In this document: positions 16,528 through 26,169 of the stretch, one piece after another | How positions within the stretch are numbered: position 1 is the first letter of the stretch | How the letters are laid out: each line of letters opens with the position of its first letter | Source: Shinella sp. SUS2 | GTDB lineage: Bacteria > Pseudomonadota > Alphaproteobacteria > Rhizobiales > Rhizobiaceae | Length of the DNA: 64,000 nt | Direction: 5' to 3' | Assembly (NCBI RefSeq): GCF_001262505.1 | Contig: NZ_KQ410728.1 | Span: forward strand, 278,744 to 342,743 | Made by a program: the position numbers and the translations under genes | The notes under the pieces: model-generated | The model's database searches: none | What the model was told of the DNA's origin: nothing | Seen by the model: only the letters and a program-made list of their open reading frames with translations

Positions 16528-18350
16528 TCGACGGTCACGGACTTGGCGAGGTTGCGCGGCTGATCGACGTCCGTGCCCATGAAGACCGCCGTGTGGTAGG
16601 CGAGAAGCTGGATGGGCAGCGAATAGATCATGGGCGCGATGATCTCGTCGACATTCGGCAGCACGATCGTCGCCATGGTCTCAAGCTTCGAGGCCGCAGC
16701 GCCCTTCTCGTCGGTGATGAAGATGATCCGGCCGCCACGGGCTGCGACTTCCTGCATGTTGGAGACGGTCTTTTCGAAGAACCGGTCATGCGGGGCGATG
16801 ACGATGACGGGCATGTTCTCGTCGATCAGCGCGATCGGGCCGTGCTTGAGTTCACCGGCAGCGTAGCCTTCGGCGTGGATGTAGGAGATTTCCTTGAGCT
16901 TGAGCGCTCCTTCCATGGCCAGCGGATAGCTGGTGCCACGGCCGAGATAGAGCACGTCCTTGCACTTGGAGAGGTCGCGCGAGAGCTGCTCGATCGACGG
17001 CTGGATGGTGTTGAGCACGCCGGCCATGATGCGCGGCATTTCGGCGAGGTTGCGCACCAGCGCCTTTTCTTCCGCCTCGTTGATCGTGCCGCGCGCCCGG
17101 CCCGCTCCGACGGCGAGTGCCGCCAGGACCGCGAGCTGGCAGGTAAAGGCTTTGGTGGAGGCGACACCGATTTCCGGGCCGGCAAGGATCGGGAAGACGG
17201 CGTCCGATTCGCGGGCGATGGTCGATTCGCGCGTGTTGACGACCGCACCGATCTTCAGGCCGTTCTCCTTGCAATACCGCAGCGAGGCGAGCGTGTCTGC
17301 CGTCTCGCCGGACTGCGAAATGAAGAGCGCGGCGGAGGCCGGATTCAGCGGGATTTCGCGGTAGCGGAATTCCGAGGCGACATCGATCTCGACCGGAAGG
17401 CGGGCATACCGCTCGAACCAGTACTTTCCGACGAGGCCCGCGAGATAAGCCGTGCCGCAGGCGGAAATGGCCAGGCTCGGCACCTTGGAAAAATCGATCT
17501 CGGACGCGATCGGGCGCACCGTATGGGCGAGAAAATCGACATAGTGGCTGAGCGCATGGGAAATCGCCTCGGGCTGCTCATGGATTTCCTTTTCCATGAA
17601 ATGCCGGTGATTGCCTTTGTCGACGAGATAGGCGGCAGCGGACGAGAACTGGCGCGGCCGCTCCACACGGTTGCCGTCGATGTCGAAGACGAAGGCGCCG
17701 TCTCGGCCGATCACCGCCCAGTCGCCATCGACGAGATAGGTGATCTCGTTGGTGAAGGGGGCGAGCGCAATGGCATCGGAGCCGAGGAACATTTCGCCGC
17801 GACCGTGGCCGATCGCAAGCGGCGGGCCGCTGCGCGCAGCCATGATGGTCGACGGATCGTCCTCGAAGACCACCGCGAGCGCATAGGCGCCGGTGACGCG
17901 GCGCAGCATGGCATGCATCGCCTCGCGCCGGCCAAGGCCGTCGCGACGGTGCTTTGCGACGAGCTGGGCGACGACCTCGGTGTCGGTCTGCGTCGTGAAG
18001 GTGGCGCCACCGGCGATCAGCTCGTCCTTCAGCTCGGAAAAGTTCTCGATGATGCCGTTGTGCACGACGGCAACGCCATCGACGAAATGCGGATGGGCAT
18101 TGGCCTCGGTCGGCGCGCCATGCGTCGCCCAGCGTGTGTGGGCGATGCCGATCGTGCCGGCGAGCGGTTCTTCGGCGAGGCGCTTTTCGAGGTTGAACAG
18201 CTTGCCTTCGGCGCGGCGGCGCACCAGCTTGCCGTCGACGATGGTGGCAACGCCGGCGGAATCATAGCCGCGGTATTCAAGGCGCTTCAGGGCATCGACG
18301 AGGCGGCCGGCAACAGGCTGGTTTCCGACGATACCGACAATTCCGCACAT
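16524..18350 (-). CDS. glmS: Glutamine--fructose-6-phosphate aminotransferase (isomerizing)
   Basis: 608 residues from MCGIVGIVGNQ. The start at 18350 is fixed because Cys2 must become the N-terminal nucleophile of the glutaminase domain. Converts fructose-6-P and glutamine to glucosamine-6-P, the first committed step to UDP-GlcNAc. Glutaminase domain about 1-225 (LEYRGYDSAG, HTRWATHG, HNGIIENF); two SIS sugar-isomerase domains about 285-420 and 455-590 (SACGTAYLAGLVG, SQSGETADTLASLR, LGRGTSYPLAMEGALKLKEISYIHAE); ends in the typical AKSVTVE. Downstream of glmU (113 bp). No glmS ribozyme-like leader was recognised. Confidence 0.98.
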   Translation of the reverse strand: MCGIVGIVGNQPVAGRLVDALKRLEYRGYDSAGVATIVDGKLVRRRAEGKLFNLEKRLAEEPLAGTIGIAHTRWATHGAPTEANAHPHFVDGVAVVHNGIIENFSELKDELIAGGATFTTQTDTEVVAQLVAKHRRDGLGRREAMHAMLRRVTGAYALAVVFEDDPSTIMAARSGPPLAIGHGRGEMFLGSDAIALAPFTNEITYLVDGDWAVIGRDGAFVFDIDGNRVERPRQFSSAAAYLVDKGNHRHFMEKEIHEQPEAISHALSHYVDFLAHTVRPIASEIDFSKVPSLAISACGTAYLAGLVGKYWFERYARLPVEIDVASEFRYREIPLNPASAALFISQSGETADTLASLRYCKENGLKIGAVVNTRESTIARESDAVFPILAGPEIGVASTKAFTCQLAVLAALAVGAGRARGTINEAEEKALVRNLAEMPRIMAGVLNTIQPSIEQLSRDLSKCKDVLYLGRGTSYPLAMEGALKLKEISYIHAEGYAAGELKHGPIALIDENMPVIVIAPHDRFFEKTVSNMQEVAARGGRIIFITDEKGAAASKLETMATIVLPNVDEIIAPMIYSLPIQLLAYHTAVFMGTDVDQPRNLAKSVTVE

Positions 18351-18463
18351 GGACCGCTCCGCAGGTTCATTTCGTTCTACTGCATTCGTTTCGTAGAGGT
18401 TTTTCGCCGCGGCGCAACACGACGACACTCACTTTCGATTGCAAGCGTTAACGCGGGCAGCGG

Positions 18464-19837
18464 CTATCCGGCAGCCTTTTTCCTGGCATCCTTGATCGCC
18501 TGGTTGCGCTCGCGGATCAGAACGGCCCTGCCCTCCTTGTTCTCCTGCCGGGCCCGGCCGAAGGCGACCGCATCGTCGGGCACATCCTCGGTGATGACGC
18601 TACCGGATGCGATATAGGCGCCATCGCCGATCGAAACGGGGGCGACGAGCGACGTGTTGGAGCCGATGAAGGCGTGACCGCCGATGCGGGTCAGGTGCTT
18701 GTTGATGCCATCATAGTTACACGTGATGGTGCCCGCGCCGATATTCGTCTTTTCGCCGATGATGGCGTCGCCGATATAGGTAAGATGGTTGACCTTGGCG
18801 CCCGCACCGATCTCCGCCTTCTTTACCTCGCAGAAATTGCCGACCTTGGAATGCGGGCCGAGATTGGCGCCCGGCCGCAGGCGGGCATAGGGGCCGATCT
18901 CCGCATCCTCGGCGATATGCGCCCCCTCGATATGCGAAAAGGAATGGATAAGCGCGCCGCTTTCCACGGTGACACCGGGGCCGAAGAAGACGTTCGGCTC
19001 GATGGTCACGTCAGGCGCGATCTTCGTATCATAGGCAAGGAACACGGTCTCCGGTGCAATCATCGAGACGCCGTCCAGCATCATCCGGTGGCGGCGGCGC
19101 TGCTGCCAGAGCCGCTCGATGACCGCAAGTTCGGCACGTGTGTTGCAGCCGGTCAGCTCCTCCTCCGGAGCCTCGACGGCAATGGCCCGGCCGCCGGCTC
19201 CGCGCACCACCTCGACGATGTCGGTGAGATAATACTCACCCTTGGCATTGGCGTTGCCGATCCGGCCGATGAGGTCGAGCGCCTTGCGCCCGTCGATCGC
19301 CATCAGGCCGCCATTGCAATAGGTGATCGCGCGTTCGGCCTCGCTTGCATCTTTCTGTTCACGGATCGCCAGCAATTCGCCGTTCTCCACGATCAGCCGG
19401 CCGTAACCGGTCGGGTCCGCCGTCTCGAAACCGATGACGACGACATCCGCACCTCCGGCAAGGCCCGCGCGGGCGGCCGTCAGCGGCGCATCGGTGACGA
19501 GCGGCGTGTCGCCGAAGATAACGAGCACGTCGTCATAGCCCCGGGCGATGGCGTCGCGCGCGGCCAGCACGGCATGGGCGGTGCCCAGCCGCTCGGTCTG
19601 GATGTGCACAGAGCTGGTGACCGCCGGGTTCGCCGCCGCCGCCTCGACCTTGTCCGCATCGCGGCCAAGCACCAGTGCGACATCGGAAATGCCGGCGCCG
19701 ACCAGTGCATCGACCACATGGGCGATCATCGGCCGGCCGGCGACGGGATGCAGCACCTTCGAACGGGAGGATTTCATCCGCGTGCTTTCGCCGGCAGCCA
19801 GAATGACGGCCAGGCAGGTGCGCTTCGTTGCAGTCAT
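18464..19837 (-). CDS. glmU: Bifunctional UDP-N-acetylglucosamine pyrophosphorylase / glucosamine-1-phosphate N-acetyltransferase
   Basis: 457 residues, standard length. N-terminal uridylyltransferase domain (about 1-235) opens with [22 protein letters not shown], the nucleotide-binding loop. The C-terminal left-handed beta-helix (about 255-445) is made of hexapeptide repeats, with [26 protein letters not shown] and [11 protein letters not shown]. Makes UDP-GlcNAc for peptidoglycan and lipid A, which links it to the lpx genes further on. First gene of the glmU-glmS-GNAT-DUF502 run. Confidence 0.98.
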   Translation of the reverse strand: MTATKRTCLAVILAAGESTRMKSSRSKVLHPVAGRPMIAHVVDALVGAGISDVALVLGRDADKVEAAAANPAVTSSVHIQTERLGTAHAVLAARDAIARGYDDVLVIFGDTPLVTDAPLTAARAGLAGGADVVVIGFETADPTGYGRLIVENGELLAIREQKDASEAERAITYCNGGLMAIDGRKALDLIGRIGNANAKGEYYLTDIVEVVRGAGGRAIAVEAPEEELTGCNTRAELAVIERLWQQRRRHRMMLDGVSMIAPETVFLAYDTKIAPDVTIEPNVFFGPGVTVESGALIHSFSHIEGAHIAEDAEIGPYARLRPGANLGPHSKVGNFCEVKKAEIGAGAKVNHLTYIGDAIIGEKTNIGAGTITCNYDGINKHLTRIGGHAFIGSNTSLVAPVSIGDGAYIASGSVITEDVPDDAVAFGRARQENKEGRAVLIRERNQAIKDARKKAAG

Positions 19838-19972
19838 GGGAATCCTCGTTCACCCGAAATCGACGCCGTTCCTTAGCAAAAACGGAACGGAGGAGACAAA
19901 GGGATATTTCTCAGGCGGTTCTTGCAAGCCGCCCGATCCTTCTATTGGCTCAGCCCTGGACCGCAAGGTGCC

Positions 19973-21625
19973 TCAGCTCGCGCTGCTGCTGCGCAGGCGG
20001 CTCTCCGTCAGAAGCCCGCTCTCGTCGAGGATAGGATAGGCGACCGAGACGAGATGAGCGTTGACGCGCTTCAAGTCGCGCAGCATGTCGAGATGCAGCG
20101 AGCTCGTCTGCAGGCTGTCGAGCCGGCCGTCGCGAAGGCGTGCCAGATGACGTTCCGAGGACTGCTTCTCCATCCGTCGCACATCCACCTTCACCTCGAC
20201 CAGCTGACGGGCAAGCCCGGCGTCCCGCGTGACGAAGATCGTCTGGGCGATGCGCAGATTCTCGATCGTCAGGTTGAAGAGGTTGGCCAGTTCCTTGTAG
20301 CCGTCGTCGGAGAATTTCAGGCCATTGGCGATCTTCTTGCGCACCTGCTCCTGCAGGCCCTTCTCGATGATGTCGCCGACATGTTCGAGATTGATCGCAT
20401 AGTCGATGATGACGATGGAACGCGCGGCGCTCTCGCCGGTGATGCCCTGACGGCCAAGGCGCGACAGGTAGATCTTCACCTCCTGCTGCAAAGCGTCGAC
20501 CTGCCGTTCCAGTTCGCCGACATCCTTCAGCGGCGCCAGATTGTTGTCGTTGAAGGCCCGCATGGTGCGGATCAGCATCGATTCGATGATGTCCCCGACG
20601 CGCAGCACCTCGCGTGTCGCGCCAGACAGCGCGACGACCGGGTTCGAGAGCGCGGAATCGTCGAGATATTTCGGTCCCGTCTCCGGCTGCTTTTCTTCCG
20701 GAACGAGCTTTTCCATCAGCTTCGAGAGCGGCCCCGACAGCGGCCAGAGGATCAGCGCGACCACGAGGTTGAACGCCAGATGCACATCGACGGGAAGTTT
20801 TGCGGCGGGGATCGGCAGAAGCGCCAGAAGCTCGGCGACCTGCCCGGCAAAGGGTAGCACCGCAAGGCAGCCGACCCCGCGTACGATGAGATTGCCGAGC
20901 GTGACGCGCCGGGCCGAAGCCGCCGCCTTCATGGTGGCGATGACCGGCGGCACGGCGCCGCCGAGATTTGCGCCAAGCACGAGGATGACCGTCAGCGCCG
21001 GCGACAGGATGCCCATCGCCGTCAGCGAGATGATGAGCACGACGACCGCGAGGCTGGAGGACGAAATGATGGCGAGAACCGTCGAGAAGGCAAGTGCGAC
21101 GGGCCAAGCCCCGTCGAGCAGCGTCAGGAAGGCGCCGAGCGCGGGCGACTGGCGCATCGGCTCGGTCGCAAGGCTGAGCAGGTGCAGCGACAGGAGCATG
21201 AGGCCAATGCCGACCAGAGCAGAGCCGAGACCCTGCCGGGCGGTGGAGCTGCTCGACTTGTAGAAGACGATGCCGATGAGGATGACCAGCGGGGAAACCG
21301 ATTCGATGCCCGTCGCCACCAGCCAGGCCGTGACGGCCGTGCCGACATTGGCGCCGAGCAGCACGATCTGCGCCATGCGCGCCCTGACGAGGTTGCGCTC
21401 GACGAAAGAGGCGATCATCAGCGCCGTCGCCGTCGAACTCTGCAGCGCGACGGTGGCGACGAAACCAGCGAAGAAGGAGCGGAACGGCCCGCGCGTGCCG
21501 AGCGCCAGGCCGGAACGCAGGCGGACGCCGAAAGCGCGGGTCATGCCGTCCTTCACCTGTGCGAGGCCGAACAGCAGCAGCGCGACCGCGCCAAAAAGAT
21601 TGATCATGACAATCGTGGATTCCAC
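19973..21625 (-). CDS. Na/Pi cotransporter family protein with PhoU-like C-terminus
   Basis: 550 residues from a GTG at 21625, with GGGGG 7 nt upstream; the longer frame begins in the promoter region. N-terminal half: about nine hydrophobic segments with the two inverted Na/Pi repeats. The first carries the QSSTATA signature (62-68) and GANVGTAVTAWL; the second carries SSSLAVVVLIISL and GANLGGAVPPV. C-terminal cytoplasmic part (about 330-550) is helical and PhoU-like (VLRVGDIIESMLIRTMRAF, AINLEHVGDIIEKGL). Probably sodium-driven phosphate uptake or efflux (YjbB/NptA type); direction cannot be told. Divergent from ppiD. Confidence 0.9.
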   Translation of the reverse strand: MESTIVMINLFGAVALLLFGLAQVKDGMTRAFGVRLRSGLALGTRGPFRSFFAGFVATVALQSSTATALMIASFVERNLVRARMAQIVLLGANVGTAVTAWLVATGIESVSPLVILIGIVFYKSSSSTARQGLGSALVGIGLMLLSLHLLSLATEPMRQSPALGAFLTLLDGAWPVALAFSTVLAIISSSSLAVVVLIISLTAMGILSPALTVILVLGANLGGAVPPVIATMKAAASARRVTLGNLIVRGVGCLAVLPFAGQVAELLALLPIPAAKLPVDVHLAFNLVVALILWPLSGPLSKLMEKLVPEEKQPETGPKYLDDSALSNPVVALSGATREVLRVGDIIESMLIRTMRAFNDNNLAPLKDVGELERQVDALQQEVKIYLSRLGRQGITGESAARSIVIIDYAINLEHVGDIIEKGLQEQVRKKIANGLKFSDDGYKELANLFNLTIENLRIAQTIFVTRDAGLARQLVEVKVDVRRMEKQSSERHLARLRDGRLDSLQTSSLHLDMLRDLKRVNAHLVSVAYPILDESGLLTESRLRSSSAS

Positions 21626-21702
21626 GGTTTTGCCCCCTTCCTCCCGGTGAAAACAGGACTCACCGGCCTGATCGCGCATCCGAACACGAAGTTTCGCATC
21701 GT

Positions 21703-21731
21703 GATAGGCCATTTTGGCGGTATTCCGTCAA
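21703..21731 (-). promoter_or_regulatory. Probable promoter of the Na/Pi cotransporter gene
   Basis: On the minus strand: TTGACG (21731-21726), 17-bp spacer, CCTATC (21708-21703). This fits the rhizobial housekeeping pattern (CTTGAC, about 17 bp, CTATAT) and lies about 80 bp upstream of the GTG start. Confidence 0.5.
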
Positions 21732-21750
21732 TAATTTCAAAAAACTTTTG

Positions 21751-21762
21751 TTTGCCGGCAAA
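21751..21762. promoter_or_regulatory. Perfect 12-bp palindrome TTTGCCGGCAAA (copy 1)
   Basis: Fully symmetrical 12-mer, 20 bp upstream of the -35 of the Na/Pi gene and 145 bp upstream of ppiD. The identical 12-mer occurs at 45696-45707 in the rpsB promoter region. Candidate binding site of a dimeric regulator. Confidence 0.4.
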
Positions 21763-21775
21763 ATAAATCGACACC

Positions 21776-21797
21776 GCCTGACACATTTGCGTCAGGC
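21776..21797. other. Hairpin in the Na/Pi cotransporter / ppiD divergent region
   Basis: GCCTGAC (21776-21782), 8-nt loop, GTCAGGC (21791-21797), followed on the plus strand by CCTGTTTT. It resembles a weak plus-strand terminator, but no plus-strand gene ends here. It could be a leader structure of ppiD or an operator. Confidence 0.35.
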
Positions 21798-21906
21798 CCT
21801 GTTTTCCCGAGCATTGCGTAACCCGGGCGGACTTCAATTCCCGCGAACTTTCCGTTAAGAGACGATTTCCGGCCGCACGGCCGCTGAGATTGAGGAAATT
21901 TAGACG

Positions 21907-23796
21907 ATGCTCGAAGCCCTGAGACGCGCCTCCCAGACCTGGGTGGCAAAAGCCCTGCTGATCGTTCTGGTCGGTTCCTTCGCTGTCTGGGGCGTTTCGA
22001 GCTCTCTCGTGACCGGCACGGCCAATTCCGTGGTCACGGTCGGCGATGTCAGCGTTTCGCCGACAGACTTCCGTCTTGCCTATGAGCGCCAGGTCGCGAC
22101 CATGTCGCAGCGCTTCGGCATGCGGCTGAATGCCGAGCAGGCCCGTGCCTTCGGCATCGAGAATCAGGTTTTCGCCGAGCTCGTCGCCGGCGCTGCGCTC
22201 GACCAGCTTTCGCGCGACATGAATCTCGGCCTTTCCGAAGGTCGCCTCGCCCAGCTGATCGCCGACGACCCGGCCTTCCGCGGCGTCAACGGCCAGTTCG
22301 ACCGCATGGCCTTCTCCTCCGTCCTGCGCAATGCCGGCCTCCGGGAGAACGACTACATCAACAACCGCAGCCAGGTGGCGATCCGCGCCCAGGTCGTCGA
22401 GGCCGTTTCCGACGGCTACAAGGCGCCCGACGTGCTGACCGCAGCCCTGCGCCAGTACCGCAGCGAAGCCCGCACCATCGACTATCTCATCCTGAGCAAC
22501 GCCAATATCGACCCGGTCAAGGCACCGGGCGACGACGTGCTCGCCCCCTGGTTCGAAGAGAACAAGGCCAAGTACCGTGCGCCGGAATATCGCAAGGTCG
22601 TCTATGTCTCGCTCGAGCCGAAGGACATCGTCGATACGGCTGCGATTACCGACGAGGCACTCCAGGCCGACTATGAGAAGAACAAGGACAAGTACCGCAC
22701 GCCGGCCACCCGCACGATCGAGCAGCTGACGTTTGCCGACCGCGCGAGCGCAGACGCGGCTGTCGCCAAGCTTGCATCCGGCACGACCTTCGACGCCATC
22801 GTCGCCGAGCAGGGCAAGACGGCCGCCGACGTGCTGCTCGGTGATTTCACCGAAGCGAACGTGCCGGACCAGAAGTTCGCCGCACCCGCCTTCGCTGTCG
22901 CTGAAAACGGCGGCACGACCCCGGTCATCGACGGCACATTCGGCCCGATCATCCTGCGCGTGACGAACATCCGCCCGGAAAACACCAAGACCTTCGACGA
23001 GGTGAAGGAGGATCTGCGCAACGAGCTGGCGCTGAGCGAGGCCGCCGATGGCATTCTCGCCGTACACGACCGGCTGGAAGATGCGCGCGCCGAAGGCCTC
23101 AGCCTTGCCGAAGCCGCGGCCAAGAACAACCTGAAGGCCGTGACGATCGACGCCGTCGATGCGCAGGGCAACGACCAGAAGGGTGAGGAGATCACCGGCC
23201 TGCCCGAAAAGGCCGCCCTTCTCGGCGAGGTCTTCAAGACGGATGTCGGCACGGAAACGCAGCCGATCAATGTCGGCCGCGAGGGTTATGCCTGGTTCGA
23301 GGTGCTCGACGTGATCCCGGACCGCGACCGCACGCTGGACGAGGTGCGCGAGCGCGTGGTCGCCGACTGGACCGCCGAGCAGCAGCGCCAGACACTCGCC
23401 AAGAAGGCCGAGGAGCTGGCCGAGCGCGTGCGCAAGGGTGGCGACATCGCCGCCATTGCCGGCGAACTCGGCATGGCCGTCGAGAACAAGGCGGGCCTCA
23501 ATCGCGGCGCCCAGGATCCGGTGCTGAGCCCGGTGGCCGTCGCTGCCGCCTTCGCAGGTCCGCTCGGCCACGTCGCCAATACGCCCAGTGTCGACGGTGA
23601 AGGCCAGATCCTCCTGAAGGTGACGGAAGTGAACGCCGAGACCGCCACCGACGCGCTCTCCAGCGACGAGCAGCAGATCGCCGCCGTCGCCCGTGCCAGC
23701 GGCGACGACATCCTCGACCAGATGGTGAGCGCCCTGCAGACGTCCTACGGCGTTTCGATCAACCGCACGCTCGCCGAACAGAGCATCGCGCGATAG
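21907..23796 (+). CDS. ppiD: Periplasmic peptidyl-prolyl isomerase, PpiD-like (SurA N-terminal domain)
   Basis: 629 residues. A single N-terminal signal anchor (about 13-33, VAKALLIVLVGSFAVWGVSSS) leaves the rest in the periplasm. SurA_N-type chaperone helices (about 40-190: GDVSVSPTDFRLAYERQVATM, AGLRENDYINNRS), a degenerate parvulin (PPIC) domain in the middle (about 235-365), then a helical C-terminal chaperone lobe. PpiD acts at the Sec translocon on newly exported proteins. Heads the ppiD-trpD-trpC-moaC-moeA run with only 15 bp to trpD. Parvulin activity is doubtful in this family. Confidence 0.88.
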   Translation: MLEALRRASQTWVAKALLIVLVGSFAVWGVSSSLVTGTANSVVTVGDVSVSPTDFRLAYERQVATMSQRFGMRLNAEQARAFGIENQVFAELVAGAALDQLSRDMNLGLSEGRLAQLIADDPAFRGVNGQFDRMAFSSVLRNAGLRENDYINNRSQVAIRAQVVEAVSDGYKAPDVLTAALRQYRSEARTIDYLILSNANIDPVKAPGDDVLAPWFEENKAKYRAPEYRKVVYVSLEPKDIVDTAAITDEALQADYEKNKDKYRTPATRTIEQLTFADRASADAAVAKLASGTTFDAIVAEQGKTAADVLLGDFTEANVPDQKFAAPAFAVAENGGTTPVIDGTFGPIILRVTNIRPENTKTFDEVKEDLRNELALSEAADGILAVHDRLEDARAEGLSLAEAAAKNNLKAVTIDAVDAQGNDQKGEEITGLPEKAALLGEVFKTDVGTETQPINVGREGYAWFEVLDVIPDRDRTLDEVRERVVADWTAEQQRQTLAKKAEELAERVRKGGDIAAIAGELGMAVENKAGLNRGAQDPVLSPVAVAAAFAGPLGHVANTPSVDGEGQILLKVTEVNAETATDALSSDEQQIAAVARASGDDILDQMVSALQTSYGVSINRTLAEQSIAR

Positions 23797-23811
23797 GGAG
23801 ACGGCAACCGC

Positions 23812-24834
23812 ATGTCCGACCTGAAACCCTATATCGCCAAGGTTGCCGGGGGCGCGACGCTGGACCGCGAGGACGCCCGCGGCGCCTTCGAGATCATCAT
23901 GTCCGGTGCCGCCACGCCCTCGCAGATCGGCGGCTTCCTGATGGCGCTGCGCGTGCGCGGTGAGACCGTCGACGAGATCTACGGCGCCGTCGGCTCGATG
24001 CGCGCCCGCATGCTGCCGGTCAATGTTCCCGCCGATGCGGTGGACATCGTCGGCACGGGCGGCGACGGCGCCGGCACCTACAACATCTCGACGCTCGCGG
24101 CGATCATCGTCGCGGGCGCCGGCGTTCCGGTCGCAAAGCACGGCAACCGGGCGCTCAGCTCGAAGTCGGGCACGGCGGACGCCCTCTCCTGCCTCGGCGT
24201 AAAGCTGGACATCGGCCCCGCGGAGATCGCACGCTGCGTGCACGATGCCGGCCTCGGCTTCATGTTCGCGCAGCTGCACCATCCTGCCATGAAGCATGTC
24301 GGCCCGTCGCGCGTCGAACTCGGCACGCGCACGATCTTCAACCTGCTCGGCCCGCTTTCGAACCCCGGCAGCGTCAAACGCCAGCTGCTCGGCGTCTTCT
24401 CGCCGCACTGGTTGCTGCCGATCGCCGAAGTGATGCGCGATCTCGGCTCGGAGAGCATCTGGGTTGTGCATGGCGAAGGCCTCGACGAGATCACCACGAC
24501 GGGCACGACGAAGGTCGCCGCGCTCGAAGATGGCAAGATCCGCACCTTCGAACTGACGCCCGCCGATTTCGGCCTTCCCCAGGTCGCACTGGACGACTTG
24601 CGCGGTGGAGACGGCGCGCACAATGCCGCCGCCCTCCTGTCCGTGCTCGGCGGCGCGCACATGCCTTACCGGGACATTTCGCTCGCCAATGCCGCGGCCT
24701 CGCTGGTCGTCGCCGGCAAGGCGGAAACGCTCAGGGACGGCATGCGCCTCGCCACCGAAGCGCTGGAAAGCGGGCGTGCGCGCACCGTTCTGGAACGCCT
24801 TGTCGCAGTTTCCAACGAAGGCCAGGCGGAGTAG
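23812..24834 (+). CDS. trpD: Anthranilate phosphoribosyltransferase
   Basis: 340 residues. Transfers phosphoribose from PRPP to anthranilate, second step of the tryptophan branch. PRPP-binding loop [14 protein letters not shown] (81-94), [17 protein letters not shown] (109-125), [21 protein letters not shown], and [13 protein letters not shown] are all present. Followed 8 bp later by trpC. trpE or trpEG is not in the window, consistent with the split trp genes of rhizobia. Confidence 0.98.
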   Translation: MSDLKPYIAKVAGGATLDREDARGAFEIIMSGAATPSQIGGFLMALRVRGETVDEIYGAVGSMRARMLPVNVPADAVDIVGTGGDGAGTYNISTLAAIIVAGAGVPVAKHGNRALSSKSGTADALSCLGVKLDIGPAEIARCVHDAGLGFMFAQLHHPAMKHVGPSRVELGTRTIFNLLGPLSNPGSVKRQLLGVFSPHWLLPIAEVMRDLGSESIWVVHGEGLDEITTTGTTKVAALEDGKIRTFELTPADFGLPQVALDDLRGGDGAHNAAALLSVLGGAHMPYRDISLANAAASLVVAGKAETLRDGMRLATEALESGRARTVLERLVAVSNEGQAE

Positions 24835-24842
24835 GATTGTCC

Positions 24843-25658
24843 ATGACCGATATCCTGAAGAAGATCGAAGCCTACAAGCTGGAGGAAATCGCCGCCGCCA
24901 AGGCGCGTGTTTCCCCCGCCGAGCTTCGCGCGCGCATCCGCGACCAGGAGCCGCCGCGGGGCTTCTTTGCGAGCCTCAAGGCGAAAAAGGCGGAAGGCCG
25001 CTTCGGCCTCATCGCCGAGATCAAGAAGGCAAGCCCCTCCAAGGGCCTCATCCGGCCGGATTTCGATCCGCCGGCGCTGGCGAAGGCCTATGAGGCCGGC
25101 GGAGCCGCCTGCCTTTCCGTTCTCACGGACACACCGAGCTTCCAGGGTGCGCCGGAATTCCTGACAGCGGCGCGGGCGGCCTGCACCCTGCCGGCGCTGC
25201 GCAAGGACTTCATGTTCGACGGCTACCAGGTGCTGGAAGCCCGTGCCTGGGGTGCGGACTGCATCCTTCTCATCATGGCCTCGCTCAGCGACGACGATGC
25301 GAAGATGCTGGAAGACGCCGCCTTCGCGCTCGGCATGGATGTGCTCATCGAGGTGCATGATGCGCCTGAAATGGAACGCGCGCTGAAGCTCAAGTCCAAG
25401 CTCGTCGGCATCAACAACCGCAATCTGCGCACGTTCGACGTGGATCTTGCCGTTTCCGAAAAGCTCGCAAGCATGGTGCCGGATGACCGCCTGCTCGTTG
25501 GCGAGAGCGGCATCTTCACCCATGCGGATTGCGAACGCCTCGGCAAGGTCGGCATCTCCACTTTCCTCGTCGGCGAAAGCCTGATGCGCAAGGATGACGT
25601 GGCGGCCGCCACTCGCGAGCTCCTTACCGGCTCGGCCGGCATGCTGGCAGCGGAATGA
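24843..25658 (+). CDS. trpC: Indole-3-glycerol phosphate synthase
   Basis: 271 residues from the ATG at 24843 (AGGA 6 nt upstream; an in-frame TTG two codons earlier touches that site). Closes the indole ring from CdRP, releasing CO2. TIM barrel with the IGPS signature [14 protein letters not shown] (about 57-70, catalytic E59 and K61), [28 protein letters not shown] and VGESGIFT. Monofunctional: no TrpF domain is fused, in contrast to enterobacteria. Followed 13 bp later by moaC. Confidence 0.98.
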   Translation: MTDILKKIEAYKLEEIAAAKARVSPAELRARIRDQEPPRGFFASLKAKKAEGRFGLIAEIKKASPSKGLIRPDFDPPALAKAYEAGGAACLSVLTDTPSFQGAPEFLTAARAACTLPALRKDFMFDGYQVLEARAWGADCILLIMASLSDDDAKMLEDAAFALGMDVLIEVHDAPEMERALKLKSKLVGINNRNLRTFDVDLAVSEKLASMVPDDRLLVGESGIFTHADCERLGKVGISTFLVGESLMRKDDVAAATRELLTGSAGMLAAE

Positions 25659-25671
25659 TGGCGGTCTCGAA

Positions 25672-26169
25672 ATGACGGGCGAGGCCCGCACGCTCACGCA
25701 TATCGGCGCGTCCGGCGAAGCCAACATGGTGGATGTCGGCGGCAAGGCCGAGACGGTGCGCATCGCGGTTGCCGAAGGGTTCATCCGCATGGCGCCGGCA
25801 ACGCTGGACCTCATCCTCAAGGGCGACGCCAAGAAGGGCGACGTGATCGGTACGGCGCGGCTTGCCGGCATCATGGCCGCCAAGCAGACCGCCAGCCTCA
25901 TCCCGCTCTGCCATCCCCTGATGCTGAGCAAGGTCGCGGTCGACATCCGCGAGGACCGCAGCCTTCCGGGACTGCGGATCGAGGCAATGGCCAAGCTGAC
26001 CGGCCGCACCGGCGTGGAGATGGAGGCGCTCACCGCCGTCAGCGTCGCCTGCCTCACCATCTACGACATGGCGAAAGCCGCAGACCGCGAGATGGAGATC
26101 GGCGGCATCCGCCTCGTCGAAAAATCCGGCGGACGCTCCGGCGACTACCGGCGCGGAGACGCAGGCTGA
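25672..26169 (+). CDS. moaC: Cyclic pyranopterin monophosphate synthase (molybdenum cofactor)
   Basis: 165 residues from the ATG at 25672. Converts 3',8-cH2GTP to cyclic pyranopterin monophosphate in molybdenum cofactor synthesis. Conserved segments: [13 protein letters not shown] (near 16), [35 protein letters not shown] and the C-terminal [14 protein letters not shown] with the catalytic Lys. Its stop shares a base with the moeA start (TGATG at 26167-26171), so the two are translationally coupled. Confidence 0.98.
   Translation: MTGEARTLTHIGASGEANMVDVGGKAETVRIAVAEGFIRMAPATLDLILKGDAKKGDVIGTARLAGIMAAKQTASLIPLCHPLMLSKVAVDIREDRSLPGLRIEAMAKLTGRTGVEMEALTAVSVACLTIYDMAKAADREMEIGGIRLVEKSGGRSGDYRRGDAG

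Noticed and set aside
21604..24660. 1018-codon open frame on the minus strand across ppiD and trpD
   Set aside because: Spans two intact genes on the other strand and has the same low-complexity Ala/Arg/Asp look. It is a shadow frame.
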